Positions 16,447-27,300 of a stretch of 64,000 nucleotides of DNA are shown in pieces. Source of the DNA: Siderastrea siderea (Eukaryota > Cnidaria > Anthozoa > Scleractinia > Rhizangiidae); contig OZ034978.1 of assembly GCA_964030785.1 (NCBI GenBank), forward strand, positions 7,320,501 through 7,384,500. The letters are read 5' to 3'. Position 1 is the first letter of the stretch. Each line of letters opens with the position of its first letter. The notes beneath the pieces are model-generated. The model saw only the letters and a program-made list of their open reading frames with translations, did no database searches and was not told where the DNA came from. The position numbers and the translations under genes are program-made.

Positions 16447-19400
16447 AATGAAAAAGAGAAACCCATCTCGTTAATAACAAATACTCATATGAAGAAAGAA
16501 GAAAGAATTGCCCTGAGCGGGATTTGAACCCACGTCCCCCTGACACCGGAAGGGTGTGATGACCACTACACTATCAGGACAACCATGCTGGCAACGCAGT
16601 TATTTTAGACAGTGAGTAGGCCGTACGTGAGAATCCCGGATTCTTTCTTCGGGTGAGATGGGAAAGCCTATAAACCCCTTCAAAGCCTTAAACCTAAGGA
16701 TCGACATTAACGATTCACAGGTAAATACCAACTTAGGCATCAGCTAATCAGGAGGATCAAATTGATGATACAGGCTTATTTACAAACAGTAATGAATGAA
16801 GAAGAGAAACCCATCTCGTTAATAACAAATACTCGTATGAAGAAAAAAGAAAGAATTGCCCTGAGCGGGATTTGAACCCACGTCTCCCTGACACCGGTAG
16901 GGTGTGATGACCACTACACTATCAGGACAACCACGCTGGCAACACAGTTATTTTAGATAGTGAGTAGGCCGTACGTGAGAATCCCGGGTTCTTTCTTCGG
17001 GTGAGATGGGAAAGCCTATAACCCCTTCATAGCCTTAAACCTAAGGATCGACATTAACAATTCACAGGTAAATACCAACTTAGGCACCAGCTATTCAGGA
17101 GGATCAAATTAATGATACAGGATCAAATTAGCCTTTTTTGCCAGCGTGGTTGTCCTGATGGTGTAGTGGTCACCAGTCCGGTGTTAGGGGGACGTGGGTT
17201 CCAATCCCGCTCAGGGCAATTCTTTCTTCTTTCTTCATACGAGTATTTATATGTATAATATAAATTATATTAATTCATTTTAATTTTATTTTCTCACTTG
17301 ATGTCATGGGGACATCGAAACATTGTGTTTTTTTTTTGCTTATTTTTATTCTTAAATGCTTCATAAAATTTAATCTGATTCAAATACCTTTATGGCTGAA
17401 AATAATGTCATTTCGTCCTGAGCACTAAGAGATAGCAAAACCGGTAATCTATATCCCTAAAAGAGCTGATGAGCATCTCAGCCCCTTTAACGTGGGAGAG
17501 CTGGCCATAAAAAACTCTCCAGATTTAAGAACTCCACAGATTGGCAGCCCTGCAACACCCACCTTTATCCTTTTAGAGCATTCCACACATCTGTAGTTAG
17601 TATCTTTTGCCTCCTCACATTCCCCTTTATTTCCCTTTTTGGGTTTTCTTGTATTCAGAAGTCCATAAGCTATGGGCATATGATTTGGAGGTTGCTGGTC
17701 AACATCAAACTCCATTTTGTATTCCTGTTTCAGCCATCTTATTGTGAGAGGGAGTCTGTTCCATGGCCCAACATTAAGCATTGCAGAGAGAACTCTGAAC
17801 TGGAACTCAACACTCTTTTCTTTGGTCCTTTTATTCACAACATGACGGAGACGTCTGGACTTTCCAGGGTTCTGCCACGCCCACTCAAACTATATTAACA
17901 AAAAAATATATTTAACAATTGAATTATGAGATGGAGATTTCCATCGCGTGATAGTTGACTATCTATACTATTTTACTATCTATACTATTTAGTATAAATC
18001 TACTAGACCTTCAAAACTTAACAGCAGACACTATATGTTTTTATTGAAAAATGATATAAATAGGTCACACCGCGCGCGGAAAACACTCTACTCACTATCT
18101 ACAACAGAATAGATAGTCAGTAGCGTAGCCAATCAGAGAACAGCATTAGTGATAGAAGGCTAGTAGGTTTATACTAAATGCATATAGACTGAGTGTAGCA
18201 AGGTCTGTTCACCATGAGCAACACTGTTTTACAACAAGCTACTTCTAGTTGATTTAGATGGTGTAATTATGACAACTAGCTATGGACGTCTAATAATTTA
18301 AAGTTAAAGTTGCTTTAGCCCTGTTTGCAATCTTTGGCCATTTATGTTACGTGTGAGAATGAATAACTTCAAATCACATCAAGTGGGACCATGTGGCCTT
18401 TTCTGCACACAGTGTGTGTGGCCCTCATAAAATTATTTTCAATAAGTTTCGCAAAGGAAAGCATTTGTGGAGCTTTATATGATTACGGGCTTAGCAATCA
18501 TGTTAATTTTCATAATAATGAATCAAAATTGCATAATTATGTATCACAACAAATTCCAACCTAAATTTGACTGGGGGTCTCCCAATCTTATGTCTTACCT
18601 GTGAGACTCATCTACCTTCCAGTGCTATTTTTGGCATCAGTGCTAAGAATCTATTTCTCTGATAACTATTGTAAACTCTCCATTTACATGTAACACCCAT
18701 TTTACTAACCTGTAGGGCAATTATATCACTGGGAAATCCATGCACAATAAGTATCATCTCCCTGAAGTCATAATTTGTGAAAAAAGATCAATGTACACAA
18801 GCAAACATTTTAGAGCTATCATCCTGGACAACTCATCCTGCTCATCCTGTACCTCTCATGCTACTAGCCATCTCTCCATACCAATAGGGGCAGGGGGAGG
18901 GAGCCTGTGAAAAGGGGTGGGAGATACAGGGGTTTCAATGAAAGCCGGTTACCGGTGGTCTACCGCCACTTATAAGGTCTCTCATTGCCGTCTGTTAAGA
19001 GTTTATTTATAAGAGAGGAAAGGGAACTTTTTGTGGTCGCAGCCCCCTATTCCACCTTCAGCAGCCACCTACGAAAAAATTCATTGAAACCCCTGAGGTG
19101 TATGGGGTTGGGGTGGGGGGGGGGGGGGGATGGAGAACAGGAAGGGGAATTCCCAAGGTGGTGGGAAGCAGGAGAAATAGAGGAAAATTATGCAACATTG
19201 TGCAACATTTTGCAATCAAAAATGCGCAAAGAGCTGTGCATGGGAGCAAACAAAAATGGGGTGGGAACCAGGATTAAAGGGTACAGGAGGTGGGAAGTAC
19301 CAACCTCCTGTACACAACAGTGAAGTTTTCTTGTCCCATTCCTAATCCATTCACCTTAATACTCTGATCGACACCTCTCCATAACACTGACCTCCTATAT

Positions 19401-20506
19401 GTAACCATTCAAATAAAAGCTACTGAGCAAAACTTTCCTGTGGACGTGGATCCCAAAGTATAATCATTAAAAAGAAAGCTATTAAGCAGTTAACTTTCCT
19501 GTGGCACTGATTACAATATACTGCACAAGGTGTTTCTAACTTACTTTTGAGTCCATGGATGAAATCCTAAAGTGTACCTGTTCAATTGAATGATGTTGAG
19601 AAGAACTTTCCTGTGATACTGTTTATTACGCCACATACCATACAACCAAAAGGTGGTTCAGACTTTTGTTGATGTAAATGAAAACTTCACGTGTGACCAC
19701 TCAAATGAAAGCTGTTGAGCAGTAGGTCCCTGTGGTACCATTTTATGCTGTACTTCTTTTAAGGCGCCGTTTACATGAGTTATTTCATCCCGGGATGACC
19801 TTCATCTCATCCTGGGATGACCTTCATCTCATCCTCATCCTGGGAACCCATTTTTGCTCCAAATCATGTAAACACTCAAAGGTAAATGACCAGACACCGA
19901 GATGAAAGTCATCCGGGGATGCGATGAAGGTCATCCTGGGGTGAAACTCATCCTGGGATGAAATAACTCCTGTAAACGGCGCCTAAGAGGGTCCTGTAAG
20001 GGGGGAACAGATCCCACATCCCAGCCCATTTTTTCCAGATCCGATTTCCCAATTCTAATCTTGTCAAAATGCCATTCCCAGTAACAGTTTTCCATTGGAA
20101 AAATCTTACTCCCAGTGCCTCAATTGCCAATCCCCTCCACTGGTCCCTTCAAGACCCTCTTCCAAACTTTTGATCTTTGCAAATGAAATTCCAAAGAGTT
20201 AACAGTCAATTCACGAAGAGAAAGCTAATCAGTAGTACATTTATATGGTGTTGACTTTTACAATGTTTTGCCACCTAGAAGGCTTTAATTTCTTAAGTTC
20301 TTAATTGTTTACAAACCGTACCACGGTCCTCTTCCACTCGTTCTGAAAGCACCTCCCTTCTGTACTCCTCCATTATGTTGTTTGATGCGACGATTAGGGT
20401 CAACAGTAAATCCGATATAAGTGCGTCCCTTATAACGAGGATTCAAGCAGTAAAGAAGATAAACTCCGAAGAAATCATCGCCTGTATTATTCACACATTC
20501 GTCCAT
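15371..20506 (-). CDS. SLX1: Structure-specific endonuclease subunit SLX1
   Basis: Minus-strand gene of four exons: 20506-20322, 18761-18710, 17889-17563 and 15616-15371 (185+52+327+246 nt; 269 aa, near the 275 aa of human SLX1A). Frame holds at every GT-AG junction; the exon 1 donor is TG|GTACGG. An N-terminal GIY-YIG nuclease domain is seen: GVY at residues 14-16, YIG at 30-32, Arg 39/40 in [10 protein letters not shown], and the catalytic Glu 81 in FEWAWQ. A C-terminal RING-like zinc finger has Cys 180, 183, 196, 201, His 206, Cys 209, 231 and 234. SLX1 binds SLX4 and cuts Holliday junctions, flaps and replication forks in the nucleus; the zinc finger is the SLX4-binding part in known structures. 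Minus-strand AATAAA at about 15011-15016 may end the mRNA. The introns are transposon-rich. Confidence 0.95.
16056..16093. repeat. (TA)n microsatellite
   Basis: Alternating TA run with one phase slip. Confidence 0.9.
16188..16395. repeat. 208-bp palindrome with back-to-back hammerhead-like cores
   Basis: Two 104-bp arms meet at 16291/16292 (TTACATGTAA) with only about two mismatches. Each arm, read outward, carries CTGATGA, then GGTC-TACT-GACC able to form stem II, then GAAAC: plus strand 16297-16321, minus strand 16286-16262. This is the conserved catalytic-core pattern of the hammerhead ribozyme, known in Penelope-like element terminal repeats, which can lie in inverted pairs. Stems I and III were not resolved. 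No Penelope reverse transcriptase is nearby. Confidence 0.65.
16397..16444. repeat. (AT)n microsatellite
   Basis: Alternating AT run directly after the palindrome and abutting the tRNA-like insertion. Confidence 0.9.
16510..16580 (-). tRNA. tRNA-like sequence (GGT/Thr-like loop, probably not functional)
   Basis: Acceptor GTCCTGA pairs with TCAGGGC. The T arm has GTGGGTTCAAATCCCGC. The anticodon loop reads CCGGTGT, so an anticodon GGT with C rather than the near-universal T at position 33, and a mismatch at 31/39. It is best seen as the tRNA-derived part of a SINE-like unit. Confidence 0.45.
16858..16928 (-). tRNA. tRNA-like sequence, second tandem copy
   Basis: Same layout as the copy 348 bp to the left, with small differences (a T-for-C change in the variable region and a TA change in the anticodon stem). 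The C33-type loop and the same acceptor stem are present. Confidence 0.45.
17152..17217 (+). tRNA. tRNA-like sequence, inverted and shortened copy
   Basis: Plus-strand copy with GTCCTGA...TCAGGGC but only 66 nt. The anticodon arm has lost about five bases, so it cannot be a working tRNA. Confidence 0.4.
17989..18180. mobile_element. Small MITE in SLX1 intron 2
   Basis: Inverted ends TTAGTATAAATCTACTAG and CTAGTAGGTTTATACTAA bound about 190 bp with a CGCGCG-rich middle. Confidence 0.5.
18181..18709. other. Rest of SLX1 intron 2: nothing recognised
   Basis: AT-rich intron sequence with no supported feature. Confidence 0.5.
18928..19094. mobile_element. hAT-like MITE (167 bp)
   Basis: Left AGGGGTTTCAATGAA and right TTCATTGAAACCCCT are perfect 15-bp inverted ends. 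A GCCGG/CCGCC sub-terminal block resembles the element at 7025-8445. Target duplication is unclear. Confidence 0.65.
19100..19320 (-). repeat. Dispersed repeat family A, copy 2
   Basis: Reverse-oriented copy with ATTATGCAACATTGTGCAAC, then TTTTGCAATC, flanked by GTGGGAAGCAGGAG and G-runs. Confidence 0.65.
19380..19760. repeat. Diverged tandem repeat
   Basis: Several imperfect units share AAATGAAAGCT(A/G)(C/T)TGAGCAG followed by TTTCCTGTGG, at roughly 60-115 bp spacing. One related unit lies near 31140-31180. Confidence 0.45.
19761..19985. mobile_element. Palindromic MITE (225 bp) in SLX1 intron 1
   Basis: Ends AAGGCGCCGTTTACA and TGTAAACGGCGCCTAA. The interior is built from repeated CATCCTGGGATGA and GATGAAGGTCATCC motifs, so much of the element can fold on itself. 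Confidence 0.7.
19988..20158. mobile_element. Short element related to 14235-14657
   Basis: Ends AGGGTCCTGTAAGGG and CCCTTCAAGACCCT with AATCCC/CCCA-rich interior. It follows the previous MITE by two bases. Confidence 0.45.
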
Positions 20507-21039
20507 TTAGTTCGTTCGTGAAGCTTTTTTGAATTCCTTGTCCGTGAGAAAACTGGGAAAGAACTTGGCCCAGTCTCCCACGATTTTTACCTAAAGTGGA
20601 AATGATGGATATGTGAAATGTGGAACGTGAGCGAACCCTAACTAAGGAAAATCTGAAAAGGTGAAAATAAGAGAAAAAGGGAAGTTAACTTCTAACTGTG
20701 GTGCTTGGTCAGTAGTGAAGTGAAACATCTAAATTAGATTTAGACTATCAGCTGAGTCGAGATATTGTAAATTTGCCAGCAGAAAGAAATTCAAGCATTA
20801 GCTTAATTAATTTCTTTATGGTGGCCAATTTACTTCATGACCTCAGCTGATAAATGTAAACTTGTCTTAAGGATGGAAGTTTTCACTAAAAGTTGTGATC
20901 AACTAATCTTTGTCAAGCTGAGTCATTCACCTTTACTAAGAAAGTTAACTTTGTCAATACTTGTGTTTGGCATCAAGACAGCATTATGAGAGGAAAGACT
21001 CTGTATCTGAACATGTGCCAAGGATACTGCAAATAGCAT
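20507..21039. other. SLX1 upstream region
   Basis: Presumed SLX1 promoter and flank on the minus strand; no clear core element. At 20745-20860 lies an eroded palindrome with GGTGGCCAATTTAC and CTCAGCTGATAAAT, a distant copy of the repeat at 9395-9622. Confidence 0.4.
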
Positions 21040-21194
21040 ACAGTTGAACTTCCCCACAACAGCCACCTTGGGGACAGTGGCCATTGAAGGGAGGTGGCTG
21101 TTATTAAGAGGTTAAAACAAGAGTGAATGTATCCGCAAGTAGAAACAAAAGTAGCTGTTGTGGAGAGGTGGCGGTTAGCAGAGGTTCAACTGTA
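21040..21194. mobile_element. Tc1/mariner-type MITE (155 bp)
   Basis: Inverted ends TACAGTTGAAC and GTTCAACTGTA with TA at each edge, as for Tc1/mariner insertions. Sub-terminal CCCCACAACAGCCACCT and AGCTGTTGTGGAGAGGTGGC also pair. Confidence 0.65.
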
Positions 21195-21698
21195 TTTGCA
21201 CTGGACACTGATGTTCCACTCATGCTCAGCTATGGGAATTTCCATTTTTCTTTTTTGATAGTTTTTGCCTTCATTGACTAAAACCACAGAGATCAGCTGA
21301 AACAACAGACATCTAAACAAACATTTAATCCCTGCCCTTTCTTGTTGCCTAAGGATCTTTCAGTATAAATGCTGTGTACAGTGTACACTATGGGCAGAAA
21401 CCACAGAACAGCTAACAAAAAATAGCACAAATACAAACAATTAGCCTTTTATTACTCCATCTTCTTCCAAGGAAACTGAAAATCTTGGGAAAACAATTCC
21501 AACATTAATCACTTTTACAGCTCCAAGTTTGTGTACAGTTCAAACCAACTGTCACAAGACAGTAAATAGAGTATTCCAGCTGTTGAGGTTTACAGGAAAA
21601 AGGCAGATGGGTCCCCACGTACTTGTAAAACTCCAGACCTTGTTCATTAAAATTTTACATGAAAAGTTATTGTTCATCTAAAGCAGAAATCTCTTCCA
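21195..21698. other. UQCR10 3' UTR and flank
   Basis: On the minus strand this follows the UQCR10 stop. A minus-strand AATAAA (plus TTTATT at about 21448) is a possible poly(A) signal. Nothing else is recognised. Confidence 0.4.
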
Positions 21699-24090
21699 TT
21701 ATTCATCTTCATCTTCCCCTGCATCCTTGACATAACGGTGCTTAATATGATTCCACAGTCGCTGGTAAAAAGAGAAAACATGCAATTGTTAAATACCACA
21801 TAGGAAAGGAAATACTTACTTCCGCTTTCCATCCATGTGAAAGAATTCTTTGTTCCACATGAATCCATCCAAACTTTTATTTTGAGGGGAAATGTTGCGG
21901 TGTGGCAGAACATCCACCATCTTCAATGGATTTGTTATCCCAAAAACAATTCATTTTTATTATTGTTGTTTTGCAACACATTGTGGGGTGATTTCAAATC
22001 ATACAGCCAATTAAATCAAGTGATGGGAGTGTTTTATAAGTGATTTCTTATTTTTAAGGTTTGAGTACTGAGCCCGACAAGTCAATTTGAACTAGCCTGC
22101 ATAGCAAGCGTTTCGGTAAGGCTTTCCGCACGTTTGATGCACTTTTCGCTTTTTTGGCCAAGGGAAAATTGGGGCAGGGACAAAAAAGTGTGTGGAGGGG
22201 GAGGGGAAAGGAGAGAAGGAAACGCTTGCCCGCAAACCCCACGATTTTGAAAACCCGTTTGTCCACGAACGGAGTTTCCTGATTGGCGCAGCATGGTAGT
22301 GTTGATTGCCAAGTGATAAATCCATCAATCACATCAGGTATGTGCATTTGAGTGTGACCCACGTCAACACAATGAATTGGTTCTCGATATCGGGGAATTC
22401 TTCTCACTATCACTATTTTTACCTGAAGTTCCTCTCAAGATCATTTTTGTCCTGATCCGACGGCAGATCTCAAAGACTCGCAGCAAGCTTTTTCCGACAC
22501 GGAGGAATCTACACGAACATTCTTGCGACAAGGACTGTTGCCTGATAGAGTTTGGAGCAGCCGTTTTCATACACCGTGAGTGGATAGACTGTTTTGACGG
22601 AGTTTGGGAAACAGCAGACTCGCTACCAATAACTTTGAATAATGCCCCTAAATTTCGAATTTTTCGAGCTCAAAAATTGCACAGGCATACAGTCCAGAAA
22701 AAGCTCCAAGTTTTGAACAACTTTCACTCCAACCGCTCTGCAAAGATCAGCGAGAATTGTTCCATGAGAGTCCTTTCTTTGCGACGCTTTGAAACGGTTT
22801 CCCGAAGAAACTAAACCCGATTTTCCAGGCTGAGATAAAGTTCCAAATTTAATTGTGAAATTACGACACATCCTGAAGCGATCGTTTAGAGTTTGTTTTG
22901 ATTTTGATGGAACTAAATTTGTATCCTCTGGTGATCTGTTATTCGTAAAACACTTTATTCACCAGCTGTCACACTGTGAATTTATCCAACTGCAAAAGTG
23001 TCAAAGGGGCGTTTTTCAAAATCATGGGGTTTGCGGGCGAGCGTTTCCTTTTCTCGCCTCCCCTCCCCCTTCCCGCTGCTGCCATCAGTGTTGCACTCGC
23101 CCCAATTTCTGCGCAGCCAAAAAGCGAAAAACGCCTCCAACGGCGGAAAGCCCTATGGAAACGCTTGCTACGCAGGCTAAATTACAACATACAAATCTTT
23201 CAGATATCCATTTTTTCTCCAAAACAGCATCCTGTTAACTTAATGGAGAAAGAGAGTACCAATGTTTTTTTGACAACAACGAGAACAAAATACAAAAGGA
23301 AAAAAAAGAAATACAAAAAAAAAAGCAGTGCGCAACCTGCAAGGTTTACGACTACAAAATTAATTATATAACTTATAATACATAGAGAGAGAGTACCCAT
23401 ATATTACAAGGCAAATTACCAGGACAAATAGTAGGATTGAGGATAACAGAAAATTGAGAAATGCCCAAAATATTATTGAAGACTTACTACACAACTTACT
23501 GTGCCTGGTAATTTACTGACTCCTAAAAACCTGGGCCCAGGAAACCTAATAAAATACTGGGTAACCTGTGATGTACAAGCATCCCATGTTGGGGGGGAGG
23601 GGGCAGGGTAGAAATATTCCTTAAAACTTCAGAGTGACACTAGTGTGAGCCACTAGGCCTGTGTTGTTTTAAAAAATTGTTATATTTTTTAAAAGTTTTT
23701 GACTTTGAAATCTTTAAAGAAAAAAAGGTTGCATAATATATAAACTTAAGTCTACTGTCTTATATACCTCTAATATTGACGATTGAGTGTCAAATATAAT
23801 ATTAATGATTTTTGCAGTAACATTGGTATTTTGACTTGCTCCGTTCACCCAGCACAACTTGACAGACATCATAGTGTTAGTACACTCTAGATGAGTTAAG
23901 TTATTCCTTTCACAGAGAACGAAAGGCGCGCTATACTTCAAATACTCACCCCTCGGTTCATATTTTCCCACAAGTTATCCATTCCTTCATCAAACACTCT
24001 CTCGAAAATAAAACCTCCAACAACTATGGTCACAACAAATGTAGAGGTCCGGCGAAATAATGCGTTATAAATTGTTCTACCAAGACTCAT
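21699..24090 (-). CDS. UQCR10: Cytochrome b-c1 complex subunit 9 (UQCR10, 7.2-kDa complex III subunit)
   Basis: Two exons on the minus strand: 24090-23950 (47 codons) and 21761-21699 (20 codons plus stop), 67 aa in all; the human protein is 63 aa. The join is phase 0 with GT-AG ends. A short N-terminal stretch (MSLGRTIYNALFRRTSTF) leads into one membrane helix at about residues 17-33. A family-typical FERVFDEGMDNLWENMNRG then joins to RLWNHIKHRY in exon 2. The C-terminus is acidic (GEDEDE). In other animals this subunit sits in the mitochondrial inner membrane next to cytochrome c1 and the Rieske protein and is needed for complex III assembly. The 2.2-kb intron holds an inverted pair of repeats. 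The gene is divergent from DCTPP1, with start codons 240 bp apart. Confidence 0.93.
22088..22310 (-). repeat. Inverted repeat pair in UQCR10 intron, left member
   Basis: Begins GCCTGCATAGCAAGCGTTTC and ends in a CCCGCAAACCCC / ATTTTGAAAA block. The right member at 22998-23180 is its inverted copy. GCCTGCGTAGCAGGCG-type termini recur near 31745-31765, 57712 and 59165. Confidence 0.6.
22311..22997. other. Segment between the inverted repeats
   Basis: 687 bp with a 145-codon plus-strand open frame (22377-22814) and an overlapping minus frame. Neither resembles a known family and no splice context supports them. It may be the body of a transposon whose ends are the flanking inverted repeats. Confidence 0.3.
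22998..23180 (+). repeat. Inverted repeat pair in UQCR10 intron, right member
   Basis: Starts TTTTTCAAAATCATGGGGTT and ends AACGCTTGCTACGCAGGCTA, complementing the left member. Confidence 0.6.
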
Positions 24091-24330
24091 CCTGATTCCT
24101 GAATCTTTCAGAAAACAAAGTTGAGTAACTCAACCGCCTTTTTCGAACAAAGATGGCGTCTGCGACTTGTGACTCGCAACGGATGATGGTCTTGTTTACC
24201 GCTTGCAAAGTCTAATGGGATGTCTACGTCATCTTGGCGCCATTTTACCAATCGATCTAAAAGCTCGAAACCAGGCAGGACATTTCGAATTTTGCTTCTA
24301 GATCCCTTTTTGAGCCTTTTGGATCATCAG
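24091..24330. promoter_or_regulatory. Shared bidirectional promoter of UQCR10 and DCTPP1
   Basis: 240 bp between divergent start codons with no TATA box. AAAGATGGCGTC at 24150-24161 fits a YY1/TISU-like site and opens a 20-codon upstream frame on the plus strand. GGCGCCATTTT near 24236 is a second YY1-like site in the opposite sense. An in-frame upstream ATG for DCTPP1 lies at 24220, so the interval may partly be 5' UTR. Confidence 0.65.
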
Positions 24331-27300
24331 ATGTCGGATATGTTAGCTAGTTCATCAACTCACGACGAAAGTGCCATGGATCTGGAGGAGTTGAATGCGT
24401 TTCGTTTTAGCGAAGAGCCCTCATTAGAGAAAATGTAAGCTGAATAATTTCATAGTCACATGGGTATTCTAACTGAAGTTTTAATTTCATTTTATAGAGA
24501 CTTACAAGCTTATATGTTAAAACGTATAATTTCTGATTTTAATTGACCGCTTCCTATTTCTTTTCAGTCGTCAGATGCAGTCTGACTTTGCAAAGGAAAG
24601 AGATTGGGATCAATTTCACCAGCCCAGGAATCTGGTCCTTGCTATGGTACCGAAGCCAGTTAAAAAATAAACCGACGGGACCTAAAACCCTCGTCCGAAT
24701 TGATGGAAAGCTTGGCAAATTTCACCCTTGTTGCCTTTTGTCCCCTCCTTCCGTTAATAGAATGAGGTTTTGATATGCATAACTTTCCCCTGATCACTCA
24801 GTGGGGTACTGGAGTGAGTTAGGGGGGAGGGGTGGGGTCAGAAGAGAGGATCTCTTTGGATTTTGCAACATCATCAATGGAAAATTACTTACCTTTTATG
24901 AAACCTCTCCAACAACTTTGACGATGGTAGTAGGCTTGGATAAATTGTGCAAATAAATTGGGTTATTTAAATAAATATACTGTTAGTGGTTTGAAACTAG
25001 GAGTAATGTCGTAAGTCGGTGAAAAATGATCATCCGGGTGAGTGTAGTCCTGAGAAGAACTTTTTGTGATCACATTGACTGACGTTTCTACAACCTGAGC
25101 AGTGCCTGTCAGCAGTGTTTTAAAGACTAGTTACTATGCTCTTAATTCTCAAAACAAAGCTATGCTTGCATTAAATATGTTTGGTCAACTGTTACCTTCA
25201 TGTTCACAATTGCCAACATTCATTATTGTAAGAACTAGCAAATGCAAAGCTGTATATTTTTACCTGAAGTATTCATTCGAAATCAGGGTGGAGGTTTTTT
25301 TTGTGAGAACATTATTTAGGAAGCAGTTCTGAAAATAATATTCTCCTTAAAGAAGCACAGTGCAGTGAAATTCTTCTACTTCGTTATTGGAAAAGTCGTT
25401 TCTCAAAGCAATAAGTCTAGGGGAGTTCACAACAAATAATAGTGTCGGTAACACTTGGTTTGGTAACAGTCGTTGTCAGTCGATGGTATGTAAAATTGGT
25501 GTCTGACCACTGACTTCTAATATCTATGTTATTTATTATCTTCAACTGGCAACACTGGACATCCTGCTGTGAATTGCTAATTTCTCAGGCCGAAATAAGG
25601 ATACTTCCAAAGAATAATTGCTAAAAGTTTCTATTAGTTATAACAGTCATATAACTTATAAAAACCATGAGCCCATATTACAGAGTGTGCAACTGCTATA
25701 AATTCCTGTCACTGCATTTTCACAGACCAGTTTATTTTTAGATTGAATTTTCTGCAAAGTCATCAATCACAAGCTCTGCAAATTATATGTCAGCCTTGTG
25801 TCATACCTTGCATTACAAATCGAGCATTTTAGAAGGAGAAAGAACAATGGAAGGCCGCCTTGTTTTTCAGGGATGAGGACTCGTGCGGAGCAAAACTCTA
25901 ATTTTTATGGGAAATAATAATCTAAAACCTGTTTAAAAATAAACTGGTCTGTGAAAATGCCCTGATATAGGCTTAGTGTGGGAGTTGTACTCTCAAGGTT
26001 TTGGGCTCCTGTAAAAACCCATTAGTCCATGTGATTATCCATGTCTTGTTTTGTAGGTTGGGGAAGTTGGAGAAGTGGCAGAGTTGTTGTAAGTAGTTCT
26101 GATTAACCTTTCAGTTTGTATTTAGCAGTCCACCTCAGTCCACTATGAGAATTAAGCCAAGAACCCAAACTTGCCTTTATGATTAATTTCACTGTTCTGA
26201 GCCAACTTGTCATATTTTTAAAACAATGGTCACTGCTTCTACTATTCTATTCTTGTTCCCAGTTTAACAATTTTTTTTTTCATTTTAACACAATGTCATA
26301 GTTGATGTAGTGTTGACTTCAAGGAACTTGCACATTATGGACTAAAAACTTAGGGATATTAAAAAATGAGGTTTTGCCTACTCGGTGTCGTTATTTTTCA
26401 AATGTGAATTTGAAGGGTTTTCATGACACAGAGTAATTGAAATGTAATGTTTATATTTGCTAATTTTTATTCTTCTATGATTAGAGGTTTGTACATTATT
26501 TTTTACATAATGTTTTCTTATTGTTAAATTTTACAGCCAATGGAAAGGTGAAGTGAAAGAGGGACTACCAGGTTCGTGTATAGCAGTGGAACTGATCACT
26601 TTAAATCTGAATCTGAACAACTTCTCATTATATGCTAGCACAGAGATACATGTATTGTAAAATTTCATACTATCTCTTTTCTAAGGTAGCTATTTTAAGT
26701 GAAAGGGCAAGGGCATTGTTTTGGCTTGCTGAAACAGTGGCACTTGTTTGTTTTTTTCCAAGCTTCTTGTCTTATTTTTTATTATGATTTCTCTAAATTT
26801 TATAAATTTTTTGTACTACCTACAAGGGGTCAACATTACATTTTTAAGTTGGTTGCCTTTGGGCAACAAAGCCTCACAGTTTAGTTGCCCAAGGAAAAAA
26901 TTTTAGTTGCCTTAAACACTCAGCACAGACAAACAAAACGAAAGCTTTATCTGCAAAATACTATCATTTTTCTATTGCTTAACCCTTTAAGCCCAAGAGT
27001 TACCTATCAGCATCAAATTTCTCCTCATCAAATCATTGTACAGTGTATTATAACACATACAGGTCATGAGAACTTAGCAACTGATCACCAAGGATGAATG
27101 TCTTGATGTTTGAAAAAGTTCTCCCAATCAGCAATCAATTAAATCTGTGGAGACCAGTAAGGAGAATTTGTATGACGATGTTGGGGATTTAAGGGTTAAG
27201 TGAAACACAAGGAATATGATTAAATTATTTGTAATAGTCCAACCATTTTCGAGCTACCATCAACAGCTTTTCACTTTATAGAAAAAAAATTAAAGGAGTT

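Larger units (their letters stand above)
16450..17253. mobile_element. Multimeric tRNA-like retroinsertion 1 (about 348-bp unit)
   Basis: 804 bp flanked by a 12-bp direct duplication TATAATATAAAT (16438-16449 and 17254-17265). Two tandem units in minus orientation (GAGAAACCCATCTCG at 16456 and 16804) are followed by a partial unit in plus orientation. Each unit carries a tRNA-like body with A and B boxes. The inverted left part plus target duplication fits LINE-mediated insertion with twin priming. Confidence 0.7.
15940..17372. mobile_element. Decayed inverted-repeat element holding younger insertions
   Basis: Left arm (about 15940-16060) and right arm (about 17230-17372) are inverted copies sharing CTTATTTTTATTCTTAAATG and a GACATC...GAAAC-type block near CTCACTTGA. 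Between them lie the palindrome at 16188-16395, AT microsatellites and the tRNA-like multimer. The whole complex is in SLX1 intron 3. Confidence 0.5.

Noticed and set aside
17466..17490. Hammerhead core at CTGATGAGCATCTCAG
   Set aside because: No GAAAC follows the possible stem; the match is to CTGATGA alone and lies in SLX1 intron sequence next to exon 3.
20322..20506. GIY-YIG domain as part of a Penelope-like retroelement
   Set aside because: It continues in frame into the SLX1-specific [16 protein letters not shown] and RING-like regions, so it is cellular SLX1.
24220..24330. Upstream in-frame ATG as the DCTPP1 start
   Set aside because: It would add 37 residues with no family resemblance; the ATG at 24331 gives the usual N-terminal length. 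It cannot be fully excluded without a transcript.
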